NCBI RefSeq assembly: GCF_002802915.1
Contig: NZ_PEBJ01000004.1
Coordinates: 1-64,000 of the forward strand
Source of the DNA: Bifidobacterium felsineum
GTDB lineage: Bacteria > Actinomycetota > Actinomycetes > Actinomycetales > Bifidobacteriaceae
DNA: 64,000 nt
Reading direction: 5' to 3'
Under the pieces are notes generated by a model. That model ran no database searches. It saw only the letters and a program-made list of their open reading frames with translations, and was not told the origin of the DNA. Position 1 is the stretch's first letter, and each line of letters begins with the position of its first letter. The position numbers and the translations under genes were made by a program. Below are positions 42,356-50,395 of this stretch, piece after piece.

Positions 42356-42721
42356 TCACTTAGCGGAGTTGTCGCGGCGCTCGACGATACGAGCGGCCTT
42401 GCCGCGCAGAGCACGCAGGTAGTACAGCTTGGCGCGGCGCACACGGCCCTTACGCACGAGCTTGATGGACTCGATGGACGGGGAGTGAACCGGGAAACGA
42501 CGCTCCACACCGGTGCCGAAGCTGATCTTGCGGACCACGAAGGTCTCACGAACGCCAGCACCCTGACGAGCGATCACCACGCCGGTGAAGGTCTGGATAC
42601 GGGAGTTGTTGCCTTCCTTGATCTTCACGTTCACGTCGACGGTGTCGCCGGGACGGAAGGCCGGGATTTCCTCAGCCGGCTTCATGTGCTTGGCGTCAAA
42701 AGCCTCAATAGCGTTAACCAT
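42356..42721 (-). CDS. rplS: 50S ribosomal protein L19
   Basis: A 121-residue protein matching L19: [29 protein letters not shown] near residues 14-42, then [24 protein letters not shown] and [18 protein letters not shown]19 sits at the 30S-50S interface. The start at 42721 gives the normal family N-terminus ([14 protein letters not shown]) and follows GAAGGAACA; a longer frame upstream is not used. Confidence 0.97.
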   Translation of the reverse strand: MVNAIEAFDAKHMKPAEEIPAFRPGDTVDVNVKIKEGNNSRIQTFTGVVIARQGAGVRETFVVRKISFGTGVERRFPVHSPSIESIKLVRKGRVRRAKLYYLRALRGKAARIVERRDNSAK

Positions 42722-43126
42722 TGTTGTTCCTTCAGTGCTGCCGCATATCAGCCCCAGGTCAAGGATCACTGCCCGTGTTGTTGCATTGCCGGGCGTAATC
42801 GCTCACGTATATCCCTTGGGTTTGCCCTTGGGAAGCCTGTCAATCCGCCGAAAGTCAAGTCCGGCTGGACCCTTGGAGAAGCCGGCTTATGCGGCGGCCT
42901 GCTTCTCGACACAGCAAAGCAAAAGTCTACGGCAGCTTATGGACGTGCGTCCATCCCCGCACAGTTCGGCGGCGGTGCTCGAACTGTGCGGGATAATCGC
43001 ACATAATCACTCAAACAAACAATGGCGAAATCATTGCGATTCCGCCATTTGTTCTATCCCGCTGTGCGATTTACCGTCTACAATCCGCGCACGATTCTTA
43101 TTGAGAACCGTTCGCTGCGGAGTTGG
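42722..43126. other. gap with rplS leader and structured repeat
   Basis: A 405-base stretch between the sugar-binding protein gene and rplS. The right-hand end of the binding-protein gene is flanked by copy A of the roughly 165-bp structured repeat (42959-43121). The rest (42722-42958) is the L19 leader side and contains no gene I can support. Confidence 0.6.
42959..43121 (+). repeat. structured interspersed repeat, copy A
   Basis: Starts GCACAGTTCGG, forms a first hairpin with CGAACTGTGC, then a second one from AATGGCGAAATC and GATTCCGCCATT, and ends in a third block (CCGCGCACG ... CGTTCGCTGCGG). Copies B and C are at 50067 and 51566. Confidence 0.85.
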
Positions 43127-44455
43127 TTATCGTTCAATCGACTCATTGACCTGCTGGATGGACTTCAGAGCGGATTCCACCGTGGCATCGCCGGTGTAGA
43201 TGTTCTGCATCTGCACGCCAATCTCATCATTCAGCTCCTGGGAAGTGAGCTTGCGTTGGAGCTTGGATTCGGCCTGGCCCTTGGTTACCAAATCAATGCT
43301 GGTCTTCGCGGATTCGGTGGCGTCAGACGGCACTTCGACCTTCATATCCTTATCTACCGGCGCACCCTGCAGAGTATTGATCCATTCCTGCTGGCCCTCA
43401 CCAGTGGTCATGAACTCGATGAACTTCATCGCGGCCTCCTGCTTCTTGGAGTCCTTGTTCACCGCCAAGCCAAAGTCCACGCCGGTGGTCGGACCGGTGG
43501 CCTTGTCGCCGACTGTCGGGAATTCCATCATGCCCAGCTCATCCTTCTCTACTGCGGTACCTTTGGTTTCATCGTTGGGCAGTACGGCGGAAACATGCCA
43601 GGAGCCAGTCGGGAAGAACGCGGTCTTACGAGCGTAGAAGTAGTTATCGCGGGCATCCGGGTAGGTGGCCGTTCCCACGGCACCATCCTGGAACAGACCA
43701 TCATCGATCATCTGCTTCCAGGCCTTCATGGTCTTGACGAAGGTCTCATCAGTGAACTTGGCCTTGCCGTCGGCAGCCTTGTACACATCACCTTCCCCAT
43801 ACTGATTGGATAGCCACACGAAGATATCATCCAAATGCCAGCCATCCTTCGCGCCGAGTGCCATTGGCATCAGCCCCTTAGAAACCAGCGTCTTGTTGGC
43901 CTCCACCAGCTCGTCGTAGGTGGTCGGCACCTTGACGCCGTTCTCGTCCAGCAAGGTCTTGTTGTACAGAATGTACTCGGAGCCGGAGGTGATGGTCGGC
44001 ATGGCCACCATCTTGCCATCCGAGTTGGTGGTCTGCTCGACAGCACCTTCAGCGACCTTGGAGTCCCAGCCTGGCATGTATTTGTCGGCCAGATCCTTCA
44101 TATCCTCGGCGAATCGGCCGTACTGTTCCACTGTGGATCCAGCCTGCACACCGAACACATCCGGGCCTTCGCCACCAGCCATCGAAGTCTGCAGCTTCTT
44201 CTGGTAATCAGCCATTTCGGAAGTACGCCACCAATCAATCTTGATGTTCGGATACTTCTTCTCGAATGCGGCGTAAATGCTCTTCCACTGAGCATCAGTG
44301 GGCTGCCAAGTCCAGAAAGTCAGGGTTACCGGATTGTCTGCAGTGCCCAATCCTTCGTCGGAACTGGAACCCGAACCGGAGCCGCAACCTGCCAGCAGAC
44401 CTGCTGACATAGCCAGCGCACCTATTGCAGCGATTGTCTTCTTCATGTTGAACAT
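43127..44455 (-). CDS. sugar ABC solute-binding lipoprotein (family 1)
   Basis: A 442-residue lipoprotein: MKKTIAAIGALAMSAGLLAGC carries a lipobox ending at Cys24, followed by a Gly/Ser linker. The body has family 1 features (VTLTFWTWQPTDAQWKSIYAAFEKKYPNIKIDWW near 48-80, QAGSTVEQYGRF, a KTAFFPTGSW segment). It should deliver an oligosaccharide to the two permeases encoded at 46.7-48.5 kb. The GH43 gene in the same cluster points to arabinose- or xylose-containing oligosaccharides (inference). AGGAGA precedes the ATG. Confidence 0.92.
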   Translation of the reverse strand: MFNMKKTIAAIGALAMSAGLLAGCGSGSGSSSDEGLGTADNPVTLTFWTWQPTDAQWKSIYAAFEKKYPNIKIDWWRTSEMADYQKKLQTSMAGGEGPDVFGVQAGSTVEQYGRFAEDMKDLADKYMPGWDSKVAEGAVEQTTNSDGKMVAMPTITSGSEYILYNKTLLDENGVKVPTTYDELVEANKTLVSKGLMPMALGAKDGWHLDDIFVWLSNQYGEGDVYKAADGKAKFTDETFVKTMKAWKQMIDDGLFQDGAVGTATYPDARDNYFYARKTAFFPTGSWHVSAVLPNDETKGTAVEKDELGMMEFPTVGDKATGPTTGVDFGLAVNKDSKKQEAAMKFIEFMTTGEGQQEWINTLQGAPVDKDMKVEVPSDATESAKTSIDLVTKGQAESKLQRKLTSQELNDEIGVQMQNIYTGDATVESALKSIQQVNESIER

Positions 44456-44614
44456 GATGTTCTCCTTATTTCTCTTGTTTCACACCGTTGTGGAAAGCGG
44501 AATTGATGATGTTTGTTGTAATGACGAGTTGAAGGAATAGAGGGACGTATCACGGCTGACGCTTAGGCGAGGAGGAACCCGACCAGCCGTGATGCGATGA
44601 TTTAAGCGATGGCT

Positions 44615-46681
44615 TTACGCTCCTTTCCTATTAGCGGACACGAGAGCGGTCCTCGTATATCCGGTCAAAGCAGTGCGGTCAAGCGTGATGCAAGCCTGCT
44701 GCAATCCATCTTCGCCAAGCGGCACTTGCCAGCTCTTGCCACGGACATGAATGCGCAGCAGGCTGTTCAGTGATTCGATGCGAACAGTGACTATCGCTCG
44801 ACCAAACTGGTCGCGGCGAATCTGATCGTTCAGCTCACGCAAGCGTTCCGGCTGAACGACGGCATCCAACGCGGTGCCATCATGCATGAGCTCGACTCCG
44901 GCCGTGGTGATGGACAGGCGGTAATCGCCCATGGCGATCAGTGTCTGGCCTCGATCCGTTTGCGAAGCGAAATCCAGAACGAAACGATTGCCATGCAGCG
45001 GTGCGCGCAGCGTGATATCGGCGGGTTTGACGCCGTGCGGTCGCACGCCATCGCTGATGGTCAGCAATCCGCTCGACTGAATCTCACGACCGAAGTCGCG
45101 CAAGCGGGCGCCCCACAGATCCACGTGTTCGGTGGCCACATATGCGCTGAACGCCGCAGCCGTACGCAAGGCGAACAGGCCAGCACGCCCGGGCCGGTCA
45201 CTTATCGTGCAGGATTCGAAGACACGACCGTCGATGGTGACATCCAGCCGGCAGTAACGCCGTTCAACGCGGTAGTCATGCCAGGCTACGAAATCGAACC
45301 CCTCGAACCCAGTACGAACAACACGTTCGGAAGCGACACCACCAATCACATCAATGACTGAGACAAGGCGGCGACCCGCATCAATTTCGACTTTGGTGAG
45401 ATTGTGGTCATCCGTATAACGGACTATGAGACCGAACCTGGCACCCAGCGGAGTCACTGGCGCTTTGGCCCATACATCCAACACCTGCGTGGCGGATGGC
45501 TCACCGGCCACCGCAAGGAATGTACCGGATTCGTCGGCGATCAGGGCTGCGGAGGCGGCCTCATCTGAACTTGCACCGGCCGAGGCATGCGCGGCACCGG
45601 AAATCAAGGTCCACTGATCCGCCAGCCCCTGCGCAAAGTCATCCTGTATGTTGCCGCTCAGTGGAGCATCCTGCTCATCAGCGGTAGGACCAAGCGTGTC
45701 AAGCCCGTTTTCCGCGTAATAGAGCGGATCGATACGCATCACACGCTGTTCAGTGCCCACATACAGCTCATCAGCGGCATTGCGGCCGTGGTACACAATC
45801 CAATCATCAATGGCGTTGGGAGCTTTGACGATGGAATTATGCCCGGTGCCTTCCACTTGCGGGCTGCGAATCAGCAGTGGGTCAAAACTGGAACTGTTGA
45901 GATGTTTGGTCCAATCGAGGGTATCGACGTGCGCTTGTGCTGGATCGGAAGGCAGCGGAGCGGTGGAGTAGCCGACAAAGTAATCCTCGTGCTCATAGGC
46001 ATTGGCGGAATAGGTGATGAAGGCGCGGTCGCGGTAGGTGAAATACGTGGCGCCTTCCACGGTATGCCAATCGCGGCCATCACCGAAACGGTTGCGGGCG
46101 AAGATCTCCTCATCCATCGTGGGCACAATAAGCGGACGCGGCTTATCTTCACGAACAAACGGGGTGACCAGTCGATCAATCATCACCGAGGTACCTGGCC
46201 GGTCCTCGGATAGGCCAGTGACCTGATTGTCTGCGTAGAGCAGATACAGTTGGCCATCATCGCCCCAGACTACCTGGGAATCGATGGCGAAGGTGTTGAA
46301 CAGCTCCGCGCGCTTCTCGAATGGGCCAAGCGGATCGACGCTGGTGGCCACGCGCATGATTTCGTTGTGGGTGTCCACCTCGTTCTCTGGCATGTTCGAG
46401 AAATACATGTGGAATACGCCGTTGATGAGAATTACGGAGGGTGCCCAATAGTTTTTGCGCCCGACCTCGGTGTAGCAATACCCACGTGAGGTCCAGTGAA
46501 CAAGATCGGGAGAAGTGGAAACCAAGATACCGTGCTCGTCGGTGGCATAGCAGTAATACAGACTGCGATAGCGAATGACGAACGGGTCCGGGGCGGTATG
46601 GATGTTGCCATCCGCATACGGAGTCGGGTTCACATATGTGCGACCGGTCAGCGGGGCGATTGTTGCGAACATCTTACTCAC
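44615..46681 (-). CDS. intracellular GH43-type glycoside hydrolase
   Basis: A 688-residue enzyme without a signal peptide. The GH43 five-bladed domain (about residues 15-335) shows the catalytic base in HTAPDPFVIRY (Asp near 32), the pKa-modulating Asp in FAIDSQVVWG and a candidate acid Glu in QVEGTGHNSIVKAP. The C-terminal half (about 360-688) looks like beta-sandwich accessory domains. Likely activity is alpha-L-arabinofuranosidase or beta-xylosidase on imported oligosaccharides. Encoded between the binding protein and permeases of one ABC system; the gap to the next gene is one base. Confidence 0.85.
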   Translation of the reverse strand: MSKMFATIAPLTGRTYVNPTPYADGNIHTAPDPFVIRYRSLYYCYATDEHGILVSTSPDLVHWTSRGYCYTEVGRKNYWAPSVILINGVFHMYFSNMPENEVDTHNEIMRVATSVDPLGPFEKRAELFNTFAIDSQVVWGDDGQLYLLYADNQVTGLSEDRPGTSVMIDRLVTPFVREDKPRPLIVPTMDEEIFARNRFGDGRDWHTVEGATYFTYRDRAFITYSANAYEHEDYFVGYSTAPLPSDPAQAHVDTLDWTKHLNSSSFDPLLIRSPQVEGTGHNSIVKAPNAIDDWIVYHGRNAADELYVGTEQRVMRIDPLYYAENGLDTLGPTADEQDAPLSGNIQDDFAQGLADQWTLISGAAHASAGASSDEAASAALIADESGTFLAVAGEPSATQVLDVWAKAPVTPLGARFGLIVRYTDDHNLTKVEIDAGRRLVSVIDVIGGVASERVVRTGFEGFDFVAWHDYRVERRYCRLDVTIDGRVFESCTISDRPGRAGLFALRTAAAFSAYVATEHVDLWGARLRDFGREIQSSGLLTISDGVRPHGVKPADITLRAPLHGNRFVLDFASQTDRGQTLIAMGDYRLSITTAGVELMHDGTALDAVVQPERLRELNDQIRRDQFGRAIVTVRIESLNSLLRIHVRGKSWQVPLGEDGLQQACITLDRTALTGYTRTALVSANRKGA

Positions 46682-46682
46682 C

Positions 46683-47483
46683 TCAGCTCTTGACGGCGCC
46701 GGCGGTGATGCCGGACTGCAGCCATTTCTGGCTAATCAGGTAGACGATGATGGATGGGATGGTCATGAGAATCAGGGCCGCGTATTCCTGCGCCACCATC
46801 TCCGGAGTCTGGCTGCGGGTTTCCATGAAGTAGGTGGAGGCCAGCGTGACCGTGTACTTGGATTCATCGCGGATGAGCAGCAACGGAATCAGGTACTCGT
46901 TCCAGGAGTAGACGAATGTGAGCACGCCTGTGGTGGCGATCATTGGGGTGGAGATCGGCATCAGGATGCGCAGGTAGATGCGCCAGGTGGAGCAGCCATC
47001 CACTCGTGCAGCTTCGATGATCTCGTTGGGGATACCGTCGAAGTAGTTGCGCCAGAGCAAGAGCATCTGCAGGGCGTTGAAGGCCACAAGCGGAATGATC
47101 ATGCCGAGGTAGGTGTTCGTCAGGCCGAAGGTCTTGATGGTGAAGAACAACGGCATGGTCACCGATGCGATTGGTACCGCCATGCAGGCGAGCATCAGTA
47201 CGTAGATAACGTTCTGACCGATGAACTTCATCTTCGAGAAGGCGAAGCCTGCAAGCGAGGTGATGAACACTACAACGATTGCGGTGACCAGTGCGATGAA
47301 CAACGAGTTGAACACCACACGGAAATAATGCACATCCGGATTGGCGATTACCGAATGGTAGCTGGCGAAACCACCGACCTGCAGTGACTTGGTGATAGCC
47401 GTAACGATGGGGAACAGCCAGATGGCCAGGAAGAAGAAGAGGACCACGTACATGATGATCGTGGTGCTGAGTTTGCGCTTCAT
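46683..47483 (-). CDS. sugar ABC permease (MalG-like)
   Basis: A 266-residue permease with six membrane segments. The EAA loop EIIEAARVDGCSTWRIYLRILMPIS near residues 152-176 contacts the ATPase. It pairs with the MalF-like permease upstream. The gap to that gene is 15 bases, and the GH43 gene follows almost without a gap. Confidence 0.93.
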   Translation of the reverse strand: MKRKLSTTIIMYVVLFFFLAIWLFPIVTAITKSLQVGGFASYHSVIANPDVHYFRVVFNSLFIALVTAIVVVFITSLAGFAFSKMKFIGQNVIYVLMLACMAVPIASVTMPLFFTIKTFGLTNTYLGMIIPLVAFNALQMLLLWRNYFDGIPNEIIEAARVDGCSTWRIYLRILMPISTPMIATTGVLTFVYSWNEYLIPLLLIRDESKYTVTLASTYFMETRSQTPEMVAQEYAALILMTIPSIIVYLISQKWLQSGITAGAVKS

Positions 47484-47498
47484 GGTACCGTCCTTTCT

Positions 47499-48494
47499 TT
47501 ACTTGTTGGCCTTGTTGTTGACGATGACTTGGATGATGGAAAGCACCACGGCGATGATGAGCACCATAACGCCGATGGCTGCGGACAGACCGCCATTGAA
47601 TTGCTGCACGCCGGCCTTGTACAGGTAGGTGTTCAGGAACTCGGTGGATCGACCAGGGCCGCCGCCGGTGGTCTGGATGACGATATCGAATGTCTTCAGC
47701 GAACCGACGATGCCAAGCAGAATCAAGGTGTTGGTGGTGCCGGACAGGTTCGGAATGGTGATGCGGAAAAGCGTGTTCCAGAATCCGCAGCCATCGATTT
47801 TTGCGGCTTCATAGATGTCTTCGGATATGGACATGAGGCCGGCGTAGTAGATGATCATCGAGAAGCCCATCCATTCGAAGATGTTGATGGCGCAGATCGA
47901 GTACAACGCGATTTTCGGGTCACCCAGCCAGCTTTGCGCGAGGAAATCCAGATGCAGGAAGCGGAAAGCCTCATTGATGGCGCCGACATTCGGATCCATG
48001 ATGATGCGGAAGATGGCTGCGATGATGACAGGTGCCATAGCGATAGGCATGAAGAAAATGGCTTTGAAGAGGTTCGAGCCACGTAAGCGCTCTTTAAGAA
48101 TCACTGCGAGGAGCAGACCCAGGCCGGCCTGGATGACCACAGTGACCACCATGAAGATGATGTTGTTCTTCAAGGCTGTCCAGAACACCGAACCGGGAGC
48201 AAGCAGCTTCGCATAATTTTTCAGTCCGATGAAGTCCATCTCGTCAGAGATGCCATCCCAGTCGGTAAATGAAGTAGCCACGGTGAAACCGATGCAGTAG
48301 TAGATGAATACACCGGACAGAATGACCAGTGGCGCGATGAACAGGTATGGACGTAGCTTGCTTTGCCAGGAGTTCATGGATTCGCCGCTCTTTGAGGCGC
48401 GGCGCCGCTCCGACTTCGCTGCGTTCACCGCCTCTCCCCTGCGGCTTGTTGCCGTTCCCGCTTTCACGGAAACGCTTTCAGCGCTTGCCGTCAT
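47499..48494 (-). CDS. sugar ABC permease (MalF-like)
   Basis: A 331-residue permease with six membrane segments after a basic N-terminal tail. The EAA loop is EDIYEAAKIDGCGFWNTLFRITIPNL near 220-245. Start 48494 is preferred because GGGAGG stands five bases before it; an ATG 24 bases upstream lacks a site. No ATPase gene is in the cluster, so a shared ATPase elsewhere in the genome is expected, as is common for sugar importers of actinobacteria. First gene of the permease-GH43-binding-protein operon. Confidence 0.92.
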   Translation of the reverse strand: MTASAESVSVKAGTATSRRGEAVNAAKSERRRASKSGESMNSWQSKLRPYLFIAPLVILSGVFIYYCIGFTVATSFTDWDGISDEMDFIGLKNYAKLLAPGSVFWTALKNNIIFMVVTVVIQAGLGLLLAVILKERLRGSNLFKAIFFMPIAMAPVIIAAIFRIIMDPNVGAINEAFRFLHLDFLAQSWLGDPKIALYSICAINIFEWMGFSMIIYYAGLMSISEDIYEAAKIDGCGFWNTLFRITIPNLSGTTNTLILLGIVGSLKTFDIVIQTTGGGPGRSTEFLNTYLYKAGVQQFNGGLSAAIGVMVLIIAVVLSIIQVIVNNKANK

Positions 48495-48526
48495 AGTAAC
48501 CTCCCTTGGTTCTCTCACAGGCTTTG

Positions 48527-48538
48527 TGAAACGTTTCA
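48527..48538. promoter_or_regulatory. LacI-type operator
   Basis: TGAAACGTTTCA, a perfect 12-bp palindrome with the central CG typical of LacI-family sites, 33 bases upstream of the MalF-like permease start. Confidence 0.65.
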
Positions 48539-48620
48539 GAAAATGCGCGAAATAAACGCCGCAACAACCTCGCGGCCCTATCTCGCGAAACCTATCCGAC
48601 GCTTCTGCGCACCGGTTTTC

Positions 48621-48633
48621 TAGAACGTTTCAG
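48621..48633. promoter_or_regulatory. second LacI-type operator
   Basis: TAGAACGTTTCAG shares the AACGTTTCA core with the site at 48527 and lies about 95 bases from it, a spacing compatible with looping. Confidence 0.5.
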
Positions 48634-48963
48634 ATTTCTTTGTTGGTAACGATTCTATAACAATTCAGAAGATTGTCAATTTACCGGTTTTCACACCCTT
48701 GGACACATTGGAATTGTTGGCGACACGCCGCACTGCGTCTCTCTTATTCAGCGTCTCATCCGTGCATTACAGGCAACCCGGTCTACGTAAACAGGCTCGA
48801 AATTTCAGGGAGCCGCGCATCTTTACATTACAGGCGTCCTAGTCTGCGCGAACCGACCAGGAATTTCGGGAACCACGAATCTTTGGTGACCTCGCCAACC
48901 GCTGCGTCTGCGGAAGAAGACCCACATGCCACAGCATGCGTCGCCTCACCGTGCCGTGAACCG

Positions 48964-49992
48964 CTACACCTGCGGAGAAGATGCGCGATATTTCAGCTGG
49001 AACCCCACATCGATACGACTCCTCGGCGCACGTGCCCTATTGTTGAGCTGATCAAGAATCGATTCAATCGCCAACTTGGCGATTTTCGCACGCCCCGGAT
49101 CCACTGTGGTCAATGACGGAATGGTGTACTTTGCTTCATCAATATCATCGAAGCCCACCACACGAACGCTTTCCGGCACGCGCACGCGCATCTCGCGCAG
49201 CTGACTAATCACACCCATGGCAAGCAAATCATTCAACGCGAAAATACCATCCGGCCGAATGCCTTGCGCATACATGTCACGTACGGCTTTGGCCCCTTCC
49301 GCACTGGTCCATTCACCGATTTCGCGAACCAGTTCACCCCGCACGGACTGGCCATGATCGGCCAACGCATTCACATAACCTTTGGTACGCATCGAGCGGG
49401 ATGACGGAACGGAATCATCCAAAGTTCCACCGACTACCGCAATCGTGCGGCAGCCCGCCTTCAGCAAATGCTCAGTTGCCGCCCTGGCTGCGGTCTCATT
49501 AGCCATCACCACATGCGGAGCCGGAGCACCGAACAGACGCTCGCCCAATACCACCAGAGGATAATCACCCTCAAGTTCGGGAATATCCTCCGTGCGTAAC
49601 TGCGTGGGGCTCAGAATCAGACCATCGGTCATATTGCTGGCCATGGCACGAGCACTCTCGATTTCCCGCTGGCGATCATTACCCGTCGATTCGATAATCA
49701 CCCGATATCCGTATTCGCGGGCCTGCTTGATGGTCTCTTCCGCGAGTTCAGCAAAATAAATCTGATTCAAATCAGGCAATGATAGCGAGATCAATCCAGT
49801 ACGCCCGGAACGCAGGTTTCGAGCCTGTTGGTTGGTTACATAACCCAACTCATCTATGGCCTTCTGGATCCGCTCACGCGTGGACGGCCTCATATATGGG
49901 TAATCATTGAGATAATTCGAGACCGACGCCACCGAAACATGCGCGCACTTCGCCACATCATGAAGCGTCGCTTTGCGTGAGCCTGCGACCAT
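48964..49992 (-). CDS. LacI-family regulator of sugar cluster
   Basis: A 342-residue repressor: HTH and hinge at residues 7-62 (ATLHDVAKCAHVSVASVSNY ... ELGYVTNQQARNLRSG), then an effector domain with DGIFALNDLLAMGVISQL near 250 and VRVVGFDDIDEAKYTIPSLTTVD near 280. It is upstream of, and co-oriented with, the permease-GH43-binding-protein operon and probably represses it until an arabino- or xylo-oligosaccharide appears. A CTGAAATATTTCAG palindrome precedes its own gene, suggesting autoregulation. Confidence 0.88.
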   Translation of the reverse strand: MVAGSRKATLHDVAKCAHVSVASVSNYLNDYPYMRPSTRERIQKAIDELGYVTNQQARNLRSGRTGLISLSLPDLNQIYFAELAEETIKQAREYGYRVIIESTGNDRQREIESARAMASNMTDGLILSPTQLRTEDIPELEGDYPLVVLGERLFGAPAPHVVMANETAARAATEHLLKAGCRTIAVVGGTLDDSVPSSRSMRTKGYVNALADHGQSVRGELVREIGEWTSAEGAKAVRDMYAQGIRPDGIFALNDLLAMGVISQLREMRVRVPESVRVVGFDDIDEAKYTIPSLTTVDPGRAKIAKLAIESILDQLNNRARAPRSRIDVGFQLKYRASSPQV

Positions 49993-50025
49993 CGAACTAC
50001 CCCTTCACCCGGTTTCTGAAATATT

Positions 50026-50039
50026 TCAGATGCGGTTCC
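50026..50039. promoter_or_regulatory. palindrome before LacI gene
   Basis: CTGAAATATTTCAG is a perfect 14-bp palindrome 33 bases upstream of the regulator start. It shares the TGAAA.. ..TTTCA arms of the 48527 operator. Confidence 0.6.
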
Positions 50040-50066
50040 AGCATAGCCTATGGCATCGCGCCCGTA

Positions 50067-50189
50067 CACAGTTCGGTGGCATCACTCGAACTGTGCGCGG
50101 AAAACGCACATAAGCAATCAAACGAACAATGGCGGAATCATTGCGATCCCGCCATTTTCTTATGTTCTGCTGTGCAATCGCCGCCTAAC
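50067..50189 (+). repeat. structured interspersed repeat, copy B (right end diverged)
   Basis: CACAGTTCG pairs with CGAACTGTG. It is followed by the same CGCACATAAGCAATCAAACG block as copy C and the AATGGCGGAATC hairpin. The third hairpin block is not recognisable. Confidence 0.8.
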
Positions 50190-50241
50190 TCTAACGTTTC
50201 AATCAATCTTAGGGTTCACCACGATCGGTGAATATTCTGCT

Positions 50242-50320
50242 TATGTAAATCAAAGATTTTGATCTATGTAAATCGATGAGTATAATGTATGTAAATCATC
50301 AATTAGAACTTATGCAAATC
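50242..50320 (+). promoter_or_regulatory. four 10-bp repeats at exact 23-bp spacing
   Basis: TATGTAAATC at 50242, 50265 and 50288, and TATGCAAATC at 50311. The spacing is constant at 23 bases. The array ends 75 bases before the start of DUF4143 copy 3 and looks like iterons or an operator array. Confidence 0.85.
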
Positions 50321-50395
50321 GACTACTAACAATGCGTCGATTATGCTCGCCCTCCACAGCTCAATGTCACTAGGAGGCGGATATAGGAGCAGTCC

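Larger units (their letters stand above)
48495..48963. promoter_or_regulatory. operon control region with LacI operators
   Basis: A 469-base gap between the permease operon and its LacI gene. Operator-like palindromes lie near the operon start (48527 and 48621). Further left on the regulator side, two imperfect copies of a segment starting CATTACAGG (48765 and 48826, 61 bases apart) run to a common CATCTTT/AATCTTT end. No gene is supported here. Confidence 0.5.
49993..50395. other. gap with operator, structured repeat and iteron-like repeats
   Basis: This 403-base region contains, left to right, the LacI autoregulatory palindrome (50026), copy B of the structured repeat (50067-50189) and four evenly spaced TATGTAAATC repeats (50242-50320) ahead of DUF4143 copy 3. 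The last part is notably AT-rich. Confidence 0.7.

Noticed and set aside
50242..50320. CRISPR array
   Set aside because: Repeats are only 10 bases with 13-base gaps, there are four units, and no cas genes are near.
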